Shown here piece by piece: positions 13,956 through 22,911 of a stretch of DNA of 44,632 nt. Position numbers and translations under genes: made by a program. The notes under the pieces are model-generated. The model was not told the DNA's origin. It ran no database searches and saw nothing but the letters and a program-made list of their open reading frames with translations. Origin of the DNA: JBGAWK01 sp044227665 (GTDB taxonomy: Bacteria > Bacteroidota > Bacteroidia > Chitinophagales > JADIYW01); NCBI GenBank assembly GCA_044227665.1, contig JBGAWK010000017.1, forward strand, positions 1-44,632, read 5' to 3'. Positions within the stretch are counted from its first letter, which is position 1, and every line of letters starts with the position of its first letter.

Positions 13956-16900
13956 ATGTCAAATAGCACTGTCAACGGTCGCATTAATTTCGGCAAAATC
14001 AAACAAGATTACGAGTTGCCAAACCTGCTCGATATTCAGGTGAAGTCTTTCAGAGACTTCTTTCAGCTCGAAACCACCCCTGACAAAAGAAGCAATGAGG
14101 GTCTTTATCGAGTATTTCAGGAAAATTTCCCTATTACAGATGCCCGTAGCATCTTCCTACTCGAATTCTTGGATTATTACATAGATCCACCTCGCTATTC
14201 CGTAGAAGAATGTATAGACAGAGGTCTTACCTATAGTGTACCCCTCAAAGCTAAATTGCGCCTATCTTGCAATGACGAAGAGCATATAGACTTCCAAACT
14301 ATAGTGCAGGATGTATTCCTAGGAAACATTCCCTACATGACAGAGAAAGGTACCTTCGTAATCAATGGGGCTGAGCGTGTGGTCGTATCACAGCTACACC
14401 GCTCTCCAGGGGTATTCTTCGGTATGAGTTACCATCCCAATGGTACAAAAATATTCTCTGCAAGAGTAATACCATTCAAAGGAGCTTGGATGGAATTCGC
14501 TACAGACATCAATAATGTCATGTATGCATACATTGACAGGAAAAAGAAATTTCCCGTTACCACCCTGCTCAGAGCCATAGGCTACGACTCCGATAAAGAT
14601 ATTTTATCTCTATTCGGCTTAGCAGATGAAATAGATGTAAATAAGAAAAATTTAGAAAAAAATATAGGCAGAAAGCTCGCAGCTAGAGTATTGAAATCTT
14701 GGATGGAAGATTTCGTAGATGAAGATACCGGTGAAGTAGTGTCCATAGAGCGGAATGAAATTATCCTCGAACGTGATACCTATCTCGATGAAGATAACAT
14801 ACAGATGATACTAGAGACAGGTGTCAAAAAAATAATACTTCAAAAGGACGACCTTACTGAAGATTACTCTATCATCTTTAATACCCTGCAAAAAGATACT
14901 TCAAACTCCGAGATAGAAGCGCTACAAACGATATATCGTCAGTTGCGTGGTTCCGATCCCCCGGATGAAGAGACGGCAAGAGGTATCATAGAAAAATTGT
15001 TCTTCTCAGATAAGCGCTATGACTTAGGAGAAGTAGGGAGATACAAAATCAATAAAAAATTAGGACTAGAAATCAGTATAGATAATAAAGTACTTAATAG
15101 AGAAGATATTGCCTCTATAGTAAAATACTTGATACGTCTCGTTAATCAGAAAGCAGAGATTGACGATATAGACCATCTAAGTAATAGAAGAGTACGTACT
15201 GTAGGCGAACAACTCTATTCGCAATTTGGAGTAGGTCTTGCCCGTATGGCTCGCACCATTCGTGAACGCATGAACGTAAGAGACAACGAGGTGTTTACAC
15301 CTATAGACCTTATCAATGCACGTACACTATCTTCAGTAATCAACTCCTTCTTCGGAACTAGTCAACTTTCGCAATTCCTAGACCAAACAAACCCATTGTC
15401 GGAGATTACTCACAAGAGACGTATATCGGCATTAGGCCCTGGCGGTCTTTCTAGAGAGCGTGCAGGATTCGAAGTTCGAGACGTTCACTATTCACACTAT
15501 GGTCGTCTTTGTACTATAGAGACGCCAGAAGGCCCCAATATTGGGCTGATATCTACGCTCTGCGTACATGCGAAGATTAATAAAATGGGTTTCATAGAAA
15601 CACCATACCGTAAAGTAGATAGTGGCGTAGTAAAAGTAGATGACAATGTTACCTATTTGTCTGCAGAGGAAGAAGATACTAAGGTCATAGCACAGTCTAA
15701 TACCGAGTACGATAGCAAAGGCGGATTTATCAACAAAAAGATAGTATGCAGGGAGCAGGGAGATTTTCCTATCGTAGATCATGAAGACAATGAAGCCTTG
15801 AATAAGATTGAGTATATGGATGTTGCACCCAACCAAATCGTTGGGGTATCAGCATCTCTTATTCCGTTCTTAGAAAATGACGATGCCAACCGTGCGCTCA
15901 TGGGATCAAACATGCAACGTCAAGCCGTGCCCTTATTGCGCCCCGAGGCACCTATAGTAGGCACTGGTATTGAATCTAAAGTAGCTCAAGATTCTATGGT
16001 ATTATTAAATGCCGAACGCGATGGTGAAGTAGAATACGTAGATGCTAATGAGATAAGAATTAGATATAATAGGACAGATAATGAGCGTATAGTATCTTTT
16101 GAAGATGATTTGAAAGTATATAAACTTATAAAGTTCAGCAGAACCAATCAGGGCTCTGCTATCAATCTTCGCCCTATTGTGCGCAAAGGAGACAAAGTAC
16201 GTAAGGGACAGATCCTTTGTGAAGGCTACGCTACTCAGAATGGAGAATTGGCATTAGGCAGAAATCTAAAAGTGGCATTCATGCCATGGAAAGGCTTTAA
16301 TTTTGAGGATGCCATAGTTATATCTGAAAGAGTAGTCCGCGAAGATTTGTTTACATCCATTCATATCACTGAGTATGAGATGGATGTAAGAGATACCAAG
16401 CTCGGAGAAGAAGAGCTCACAAATGATATTCCAAATGTAAGCGAAGAAGCAACTAGACATCTGAGTGAAGAAGGGATTATCAGGATAGGTGCCAACGTAA
16501 AAGAAGGAGACATCCTCATAGGAAAGATTACACCTAAAGGTGAGTCCGATCCTACCCCTGAGGAAAAACTATTGAGAGCCATATTTGGAGACAAAGCTGG
16601 CGATGTAAAAGATGCTTCCTTCAAAGCACCACCATCAACAGCAGGTACTGTTATATCTACCAAATTATTCCAAAGAGCAAGAAAAGATAAAACAGCAAAA
16701 GCTAAAGAAAAATCCGAGTTAGAAAAATTAGATAAGGAACATGCCAAAAATTTGGAAGAAATACGTAAAATATTGTTGGAAAAATTAAGCATACTTGCAC
16801 TAGGAAAAACTACGGTAGGAATAAAGAATTTATTCGGTGAAGAGATTGTGCCTAAAGGCTCTAAACTCACAGAAAAAGTACTCAACGGCTTGGATTACAA

Positions 16901-17780
16901 CAACGTAGACACTAAGGAATGGGTGAAAGATGAAGAAAGTAACGACCTTATCAAATACTTGGCACATAACTATACCATAAGGACTAACGAGGAAATTGGT
17001 AGATACAAACGGGAAAAATTCAATATCAGTATTGGTGATGAATTACCCAGTGGCGTATTGAAATTGGCAAAAGTCTATATTGCTAAAAAACGTAAGTTGA
17101 AAGTAGGGGATAAGATGGCAGGACGCCACGGTAACAAAGGTATCGTAGCAAAAATCGTCCGTGACGAAGATATGCCATTTTTAGAAGACGGCACACCTGT
17201 AGATATAGTACTTAATCCGCTAGGCGTACCTTCTCGTATGAATATCGGACAGATATATGAGTCCGTATTGGGATGGGCAGGTAAAGAATTGGGCGTGAAG
17301 TTCGCTACACCTATCTTCGACGGAGCCACAGTAGAAGAGATAGAACACTACGTCAATAAGGCAAATCTGCCAAGATTGGGAAGTACCTTTCTCTACGATG
17401 GAGGTTCTGGAGAGCGCTTTCACCAAAAGACTACCGTAGGGGTAATATATATGCTCAAACTTTCACACATGGTGGACGACAAAATGCACGCACGCTCCAT
17501 AGGACCATATTCATTGATTACGCAGCAGCCTCTAGGTGGTAAAGCACAATTTGGTGGTCAGCGTCTCGGTGAGATGGAGGTATGGGCATTCGAAGCTTAT
17601 GGCGCATCTCACATGTTGCAAGAGTTGCTTACCGTGAAGTCGGATGATATATTTGGTAGGGCAAAAGCTTATGAGGCTATAGTGAAGGGCGACAATGTGC
17701 CTGAACCTAGCATACCTGAATCATTTAATGTACTAGTACATGAATTGAGAGGGTTGGCTTTAGACTTAGATTTTGAATAA
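13956..17780 (+). CDS. rpoB: DNA-directed RNA polymerase subunit beta
   Basis: 1274 aa, the usual Bacteroidota length. It has the protrusion and lobe regions, the rifampicin-pocket region ('FFGTSQLSQFLDQTNPLSEI', 'HKRRISALGPGGLSRERAGF'), 'GNKGIVAKI' and the clamp-connecting C-terminus ending 'ELRGLALDLDFE'. A Lys/Glu-rich coiled insertion is visible where 'KAKEKSELEKLDKEHAKNLE' occurs. The rifampicin-pocket residues in view look wild type. It starts 97 bp after rplL, behind the hairpin at 13884, and is followed by rpoC 28 bp on. Confidence 0.99.
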   Translation: MSNSTVNGRINFGKIKQDYELPNLLDIQVKSFRDFFQLETTPDKRSNEGLYRVFQENFPITDARSIFLLEFLDYYIDPPRYSVEECIDRGLTYSVPLKAKLRLSCNDEEHIDFQTIVQDVFLGNIPYMTEKGTFVINGAERVVVSQLHRSPGVFFGMSYHPNGTKIFSARVIPFKGAWMEFATDINNVMYAYIDRKKKFPVTTLLRAIGYDSDKDILSLFGLADEIDVNKKNLEKNIGRKLAARVLKSWMEDFVDEDTGEVVSIERNEIILERDTYLDEDNIQMILETGVKKIILQKDDLTEDYSIIFNTLQKDTSNSEIEALQTIYRQLRGSDPPDEETARGIIEKLFFSDKRYDLGEVGRYKINKKLGLEISIDNKVLNREDIASIVKYLIRLVNQKAEIDDIDHLSNRRVRTVGEQLYSQFGVGLARMARTIRERMNVRDNEVFTPIDLINARTLSSVINSFFGTSQLSQFLDQTNPLSEITHKRRISALGPGGLSRERAGFEVRDVHYSHYGRLCTIETPEGPNIGLISTLCVHAKINKMGFIETPYRKVDSGVVKVDDNVTYLSAEEEDTKVIAQSNTEYDSKGGFINKKIVCREQGDFPIVDHEDNEALNKIEYMDVAPNQIVGVSASLIPFLENDDANRALMGSNMQRQAVPLLRPEAPIVGTGIESKVAQDSMVLLNAERDGEVEYVDANEIRIRYNRTDNERIVSFEDDLKVYKLIKFSRTNQGSAINLRPIVRKGDKVRKGQILCEGYATQNGELALGRNLKVAFMPWKGFNFEDAIVISERVVREDLFTSIHITEYEMDVRDTKLGEEELTNDIPNVSEEATRHLSEEGIIRIGANVKEGDILIGKITPKGESDPTPEEKLLRAIFGDKAGDVKDASFKAPPSTAGTVISTKLFQRARKDKTAKAKEKSELEKLDKEHAKNLEEIRKILLEKLSILALGKTTVGIKNLFGEEIVPKGSKLTEKVLNGLDYNNVDTKEWVKDEESNDLIKYLAHNYTIRTNEEIGRYKREKFNISIGDELPSGVLKLAKVYIAKKRKLKVGDKMAGRHGNKGIVAKIVRDEDMPFLEDGTPVDIVLNPLGVPSRMNIGQIYESVLGWAGKELGVKFATPIFDGATVEEIEHYVNKANLPRLGSTFLYDGGSGERFHQKTTVGVIYMLKLSHMVDDKMHARSIGPYSLITQQPLGGKAQFGGQRLGEMEVWAFEAYGASHMLQELLTVKSDDIFGRAKAYEAIVKGDNVPEPSIPESFNVLVHELRGLALDLDFE

Positions 17781-17808
17781 TATTTTTAAATCAATAAAAA
17801 ATTAAAAT

Positions 17809-20800
17809 ATGCCTTTCAAAAAGGATAATAAAATAAAAAGTGATTTCAAAAGCATCACTATCAAACTAGCATCTCCCGATGCTATCTTGGAAAGGTCTTA
17901 TGGTGAAGTAAAAAAACCTGAGACTATAAACTATCGCACCTATAAACCTGAGATGGAAGGCTTGTTTTGTGAGCGTATTTTTGGGCCAACCAAAGATTAT
18001 GAGTGCTATTGTGGAAAGTATAAGCGCATACGTTATAAAGGTATCGTATGTGACCGATGTGGTGTAGAGGTTACTGAGAAGAAAGTCCGCCGTGAACGTA
18101 TGGGACATATCAAATTGGTAGTGCCCGTAGTACATATATGGTATTTCAAATCCCTTCCCAATAAGATAGGTTATATGCTGGGACTGTCGTCCAAAAATTT
18201 AGAATCTATCGTATATTATGAAAGATTTGCAGTAATACAGCCTGGGATTACAGCAGAAGGTATTGCCATAAATGGTGAGAAGAAAACTTACAGTTATCTA
18301 GATCTTATTACCGAAGAAGAATACTTAGATATTTTGGATGCCCTACCTAAGGACAACCAACATCTTGATGACAGCGACCCTAATAAATTTATAGCCAAAA
18401 TGGGCGGTGAAGGCGTAAGAGATCTTCTAGCACGTTTGGACTTAGATAAGCTAGCATTCAGCCTTCGCCATAAAGCTTCTATCGAGACTTCGCAGCAGCG
18501 TAAATCCGAGGCACTCAAAAGATTGAGCGTAGTAGAGTCTTTCAGAGAAGGACAGCAAAATACAGATAATAAGCCAGAATGGATGGTAATACAATATCTG
18601 CCTGTAGTACCACCAGAATTGCGCCCTCTAGTACCTTTAGACGGTGGCAGATTCGCCTCCTCAGACCTCAATGACCTTTACAGAAGGGTAATCATCAGAA
18701 ACAACCGTCTGAAAAGATTGATAGAGATAAAAGCACCGGAAGTAATCCTCAGAAATGAAAAGAGGATGCTCCAAGAATCTATAGACTCATTGTTTGACAA
18801 CTCTAGAAAATCTAATGCTGTAAAAGCAGAAGGCGGCAGAATACTAAAATCATTGTCAGATTCATTAAAAGGAAAACAAGGACGTTTCCGTCAGAATCTT
18901 TTGGGTAAACGTGTGGACTATTCTGGTCGTTCTGTAATCGTAGTAGGCCCTGAACTCAAGTTACACGAGTGTGGACTACCTAAAGATATGGCGGCAGAGC
19001 TCTTCAAACCCTTTATTATCAGGAAATTGATAGAAAGGGGTATAGTGAAAACCGTGAAATCTGCAAAAAAATTAGTAGATAAAAAAGAAGCCGTAGTATG
19101 GGACATCCTAGAAAATGTAATGAAAGGACATCCTGTATTGCTCAATAGAGCTCCTACATTGCACAGACTCTCTATTCAGGCTTTTCAGCCTAAGTTAGTA
19201 GAAGGTAAGGCCATACAACTACACCCATTAGTAACTACTGCCTTCAACGCCGACTTTGACGGTGACCAAATGGCAGTACACGTACCGCTAAGTAATGCGA
19301 GTGTATTGGAAGCTCAGCTCCTTATGCTTGCCGCTCACAATATACTGAACCCGCAGAATGGTACGCCTGTAACTATTCCTTCACAGGATATGATTTTGGG
19401 CTTGTATTATATTACTAAAGCAAAATCTACGGTAGGTAAAGATAAAGTAGTGGGAGAAGGTAGCAAATTTTATTCTTCAGAAGAAGCAATAATAGCCTAC
19501 AATGAGAATAAAGTGGATCTACATGCTAATGTAAAATGCAGAGTACGAATCCGTGATAATGGGGAGTTGCGTTATAAATTAATAGATACTACGGTAGGTA
19601 GGATACTTTTTAATGAAAATGTACCCGCTACAGTAGGATATGTCAATGAACTTCTATCTAAGAAAAATCTAAAAAACATAATCGGGGACGTACTTGCTTT
19701 GACAGATATGCCCACAACGGTAAAGTTCTTGGATGATATCAAAGAGTTAGGATTCAGATGGGCGTTTAAAGGAGGACTATCCTTCAATATTGATGACCTT
19801 ATAGTACCTAATGTAAAAAATAACCTACTCGATGATGCACAGTTAGAGGTAGATGGTATATGGGATAATTACAATATGGGTCTTATTACCAATAATGAAC
19901 GCTATAACAAAATAATAGATACTTGGACTCGTGTTGACCACAAGATTACAGATACGCTCATGTTAGAGATTGCCAAGGACAAGCAAGGCTTCAACTCTGT
20001 ATATATGATGTTAGATTCTGGTGCTAGGGGTTCTAAGTCTCAGATTAAGCAGCTTGCAGGTATTCGTGGTCTGATGGCAAAACCTCGGAAGTCTGGAAGT
20101 ACTGGCGGTGAAATTATCGAAAATCCTATCCTCGCCAACTTCAAAGATGGACTTACTGTATTGGACTACTTTATATCTACCCACGGTGCGCGTAAAGGAT
20201 TGGCAGATACGGCCTTAAAGACTGCTGATGCAGGTTATCTTACAAGAAGATTGGTTGACGTAGCTCAGGACGTAGTCATCACCTCTGAGGACTGCGGTAC
20301 CCTTAGAGGAATACCTACATCAGCACTCAAAGACAATGAGGATGTGGTAGAGCCATTATATGACAGAATAATAGGCAGAACATCACTTATGGATGTAATA
20401 CACCCTATTACGGGAGAACTATTGGTAGCAGAAGGTCAATTAATAGATGAAGTGATAGGTGCAAAAATCGAAGACTCTCCAGTAGAGATTGTAGAAATAA
20501 GATCTGTATTGACATGCGAAAATAGAAAAGGAGTGTGTTCTAAATGTTATGGCAGAAACTTAGCCTCCAACAGACCAGCGCAGCTGGGAGACGCCGTAGG
20601 CATTATTGCAGCACAGTCTATCGGTGAGCCGGGTACACAGCTTACACTACGTACTTTCCACACTGGTGGTATCGCCTCTGGGGCTGCTTCCGACTCCAAG
20701 ATGTTGGCGAAGTTTGATGGTAAAGTAGAATTGGAAGGTGAGAAGATTTCCAACTTCAAGTCGGATGATGGCGAAATAAAAAAAGTAGTAATCAGCCGTA

Positions 20801-22122
20801 CTTGTGAAGTGAGATTAATAAGTGCAGAGACAGGTAATGTAGTCATTACAAATCATATTCCTTATGGGTCACATCTAATGGTGAAAAATGGCGCAAACAT
20901 CAAAAAAGGAGATGTAATATGTACATGGGATCCATTCAATGCTGTTATCATCACAGAATACTCCGGAAAAGTCAAATTCGAACACGTAATTGATGGTATT
21001 ACCTATCGTGAAGAATTGGATGAGCAAACGGGTCACCGTCAAAAAGTAACTATAGAGTCCAAGGATAAAAGAAAATTGCCTTCTATTATCATTACCGATG
21101 ATACAGGTAAAGATATATACAGCTATTCATTACCAGTAGGTGCTCACATAGAGGTCGAGGATAATGACGAAGTTAGTACAGGTCAGATATTGGTAAAAAT
21201 ACCTAGAACACTCAGCAAACTTCGAGACATCACAGGGGGTCTTCCTCGTGTTACTGAGTTATTCGAAGCCAGAAATCCTTCTAATCCTGCTAAAGTCTCT
21301 GAGATAGATGGAGTAGTAGCCTTTGGAAAAGTCAAGAGAGGTAATCGCGAAATATCAATCTCAGGAAAAGATGGTTCTCTACGTAAATACCTAGTGCCAC
21401 TTACCAAAAATATCTTAGTACAGGATGGCGATTTCGTAAAAGCGGGTATGCCACTTTCAGATGGTTCTATAACACCTTCTGATATTCTAAATATCAAAGG
21501 CCCTTCAGCACTACAAGAGTATTTAGTGAATGAGGTGCAGGAAGTTTACCGTCTCCAAGGGGTGAAAATCAATGATAAGCATATTGAAGTCATCGTAAGA
21601 CAGATGATGCGAGATGTATTTATTGACGATCCTGGAGATACTAGATTTTTGGAGAAGACTTCTGTGGACAAATTTGAATTTATAGAGCAGAACGACTGGA
21701 TATACGACAAGAAAGTCATCTCTGATGCTGGAGACTCCGAAAACCTCTCTGCAGGTATGCTGGTGTCGCTAAGGCAGATACGTGAAGAGAATTCCTTCTT
21801 GAAGCGTAATGACAGGAAGCCCGTATCGTACCGCGATGCCATAGCAGCTACGGCTAGCCCTATGCTCTTGGGTATCACGCGCTCTTCATTGAGTACTAAT
21901 AGTTGGATATCTGCCGCTTCTTTCCAAGAAACTACCAAAGTGCTAAGCACCGCGGCTATCAATGCTTCTAAAGACTTTATGATAGGCTTGAAAGAGAACG
22001 TAATCGTAGGACATAGAATACCTGCAGGTACCGGCGTACGTAAGTACGAGGAGATGGTTGTAACCTCGAAGAGAGAATTTGAAAGCCTCACAGGCAGAAA
22101 TGCTATCTCCGACGAAGATTAA
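17809..22122 (+). CDS. rpoC: DNA-directed RNA polymerase subunit beta'
   Basis: 1437 aa. The N-terminal zinc site has Cys66, Cys68, Cys81 and Cys84 ('CYCGKYK...VCDRCGVEV'). The catalytic Mg loop 'NADFDGDQ' is at 480-487. The second zinc site reads 'CENRKGVCSKCYGRNL', next to 'GIIAAQSIGEPGTQLTLRTF' (bridge helix/trigger loop region). The C-terminus 'NSWISAASFQETTKVL' is typical. Together with rpoB it forms the polymerase active centre. It is the last gene of the operon; a strong terminator follows at 22150. Confidence 0.99.
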   Translation: MPFKKDNKIKSDFKSITIKLASPDAILERSYGEVKKPETINYRTYKPEMEGLFCERIFGPTKDYECYCGKYKRIRYKGIVCDRCGVEVTEKKVRRERMGHIKLVVPVVHIWYFKSLPNKIGYMLGLSSKNLESIVYYERFAVIQPGITAEGIAINGEKKTYSYLDLITEEEYLDILDALPKDNQHLDDSDPNKFIAKMGGEGVRDLLARLDLDKLAFSLRHKASIETSQQRKSEALKRLSVVESFREGQQNTDNKPEWMVIQYLPVVPPELRPLVPLDGGRFASSDLNDLYRRVIIRNNRLKRLIEIKAPEVILRNEKRMLQESIDSLFDNSRKSNAVKAEGGRILKSLSDSLKGKQGRFRQNLLGKRVDYSGRSVIVVGPELKLHECGLPKDMAAELFKPFIIRKLIERGIVKTVKSAKKLVDKKEAVVWDILENVMKGHPVLLNRAPTLHRLSIQAFQPKLVEGKAIQLHPLVTTAFNADFDGDQMAVHVPLSNASVLEAQLLMLAAHNILNPQNGTPVTIPSQDMILGLYYITKAKSTVGKDKVVGEGSKFYSSEEAIIAYNENKVDLHANVKCRVRIRDNGELRYKLIDTTVGRILFNENVPATVGYVNELLSKKNLKNIIGDVLALTDMPTTVKFLDDIKELGFRWAFKGGLSFNIDDLIVPNVKNNLLDDAQLEVDGIWDNYNMGLITNNERYNKIIDTWTRVDHKITDTLMLEIAKDKQGFNSVYMMLDSGARGSKSQIKQLAGIRGLMAKPRKSGSTGGEIIENPILANFKDGLTVLDYFISTHGARKGLADTALKTADAGYLTRRLVDVAQDVVITSEDCGTLRGIPTSALKDNEDVVEPLYDRIIGRTSLMDVIHPITGELLVAEGQLIDEVIGAKIEDSPVEIVEIRSVLTCENRKGVCSKCYGRNLASNRPAQLGDAVGIIAAQSIGEPGTQLTLRTFHTGGIASGAASDSKMLAKFDGKVELEGEKISNFKSDDGEIKKVVISRTCEVRLISAETGNVVITNHIPYGSHLMVKNGANIKKGDVICTWDPFNAVIITEYSGKVKFEHVIDGITYREELDEQTGHRQKVTIESKDKRKLPSIIITDDTGKDIYSYSLPVGAHIEVEDNDEVSTGQILVKIPRTLSKLRDITGGLPRVTELFEARNPSNPAKVSEIDGVVAFGKVKRGNREISISGKDGSLRKYLVPLTKNILVQDGDFVKAGMPLSDGSITPSDILNIKGPSALQEYLVNEVQEVYRLQGVKINDKHIEVIVRQMMRDVFIDDPGDTRFLEKTSVDKFEFIEQNDWIYDKKVISDAGDSENLSAGMLVSLRQIREENSFLKRNDRKPVSYRDAIAATASPMLLGITRSSLSTNSWISAASFQETTKVLSTAAINASKDFMIGLKENVIVGHRIPAGTGVRKYEEMVVTSKREFESLTGRNAISDED

Positions 22123-22149
22123 TAGTACATTGTTATCAATTTGTATAGA

Positions 22150-22179
22150 GGCTGCTTGCGAATGCAAGCAGCCTTTTTT
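22150..22179 (+). terminator. Rho-independent terminator after rpoC
   Basis: GGCTGCTTGC (22150-22159), loop GAAT, GCAAGCAGCC (22164-22173): a perfect 10-bp stem followed by six T residues (22174-22179). It ends the tuf-to-rpoC transcript. Confidence 0.93.
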
Positions 22180-22184
22180 ATTAT

Positions 22185-22883
22185 GAGATCGTCTAAAAAT
22201 AGCAATCTTGATTAAGGGTAGTAAGACGAGTTAATTCCAATGTTAGAAAAACATAAAGTACTGATTTCCAGTTGTCTCAATGGGGAATGTTTCGTAGCCT
22301 TATGGAAATAAAACACATAAAGCAATCTAAAGCCTATCCAAGCAATTTCACGGATAGTCATGGAAAGCAATATTGCATCTTCTTAAAGACAAATAAAAGC
22401 AAGATTTAGAGCCATTTCTGAGGGACTCTTCTATCTGCTTAAAACAGGCTGTAAGTGGCGTATGCTACCCATGCATTTTCCATTATGAAAACTCGTCTAC
22501 TATTATTTTACCTAGTGGAAGGCTGACAGTACTATGGAGTTAATATATGAACTGTTCATAGACAAGACTTGGATGGATGCTGAGAAGCATGAGAATCGCC
22601 AAGTATGGGTATCATTGATGGCAGAACGTTAAAACCACAAGAATAGGATGATTAAGCCTAGTAAGAATCTATGGATAGATAGTAAAAAGTAGGCTTCGTT
22701 CTCTATCATCTCCTAAGTTTGAAGTACACCCATACGTTGGATTGTTGAAAGAACATTTGCAGGGTTTGAAAGCTATAGAAGATTGAGTAAATATTTTTAG
22801 TGCCAAGCCCAAACAAGTCAAATTCAGGTTACAATTAGCTATAAAAAAACTTATGCTTAACAGAATCAAAAATAGACAGTCTT
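22185..22883 (+). mobile_element. Decayed IS5-family insertion sequence (about 0.7 kb)
   Basis: Putative ends GAGATCGTCTA (22185-22195) and TAGACAGTCTT (22873-22883, inverted AAGACTGTCTA) agree at 8 of 11 positions. A possible 3-bp target duplication TAT flanks both, but in A/T-rich DNA this is weak. Inside are transposase pieces in one frame: 'AISEGLFYLLKTGCKWRMLP' from 22411, then after a stop 'LVYYYFT', stop, 'WKADSTMEL', and from 22735 'RWIVERTFAGFESYRRLSKY'. These match the N-terminus and the C-terminal 'RWVVERTFAW...YRRLSKDYE' motif of IS5-type DDE transposases. The middle with the DDE core is mostly lost and several stops are present, so it is dead. Confidence 0.8.
22411..22800 (+). 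pseudogene. IS5-family transposase pseudogene
   Basis: Remains of a DDE transposase in frame with 22411: the N-terminal 'KTGCKWRMLPMHFPL' is followed by a TGA where the family has Trp, then a TAG after 'VYYYFT', a further stop near 22630, and a C-terminal 'RWIVERTF' block that ends at 22800. The segment between has no recognisable catalytic Asp region, so an internal deletion is likely. Not functional. Confidence 0.75.
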
Positions 22884-22887
22884 TATA

Positions 22888-22895
22888 TATATTTG
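22888..22895 (+). promoter_or_regulatory. Bacteroidota -7 element TATATTTG for the metalloprotease gene
   Basis: TATATTTG matches TAnnTTTG and sits 16 bp before the ATG at 22912. It lies just outside the right end of the dead IS, so the IS did not replace the core promoter but does separate it from upstream sequence. Confidence 0.55.
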
Positions 22896-22911
22896 TTTAA
22901 AATTTTTAGTT

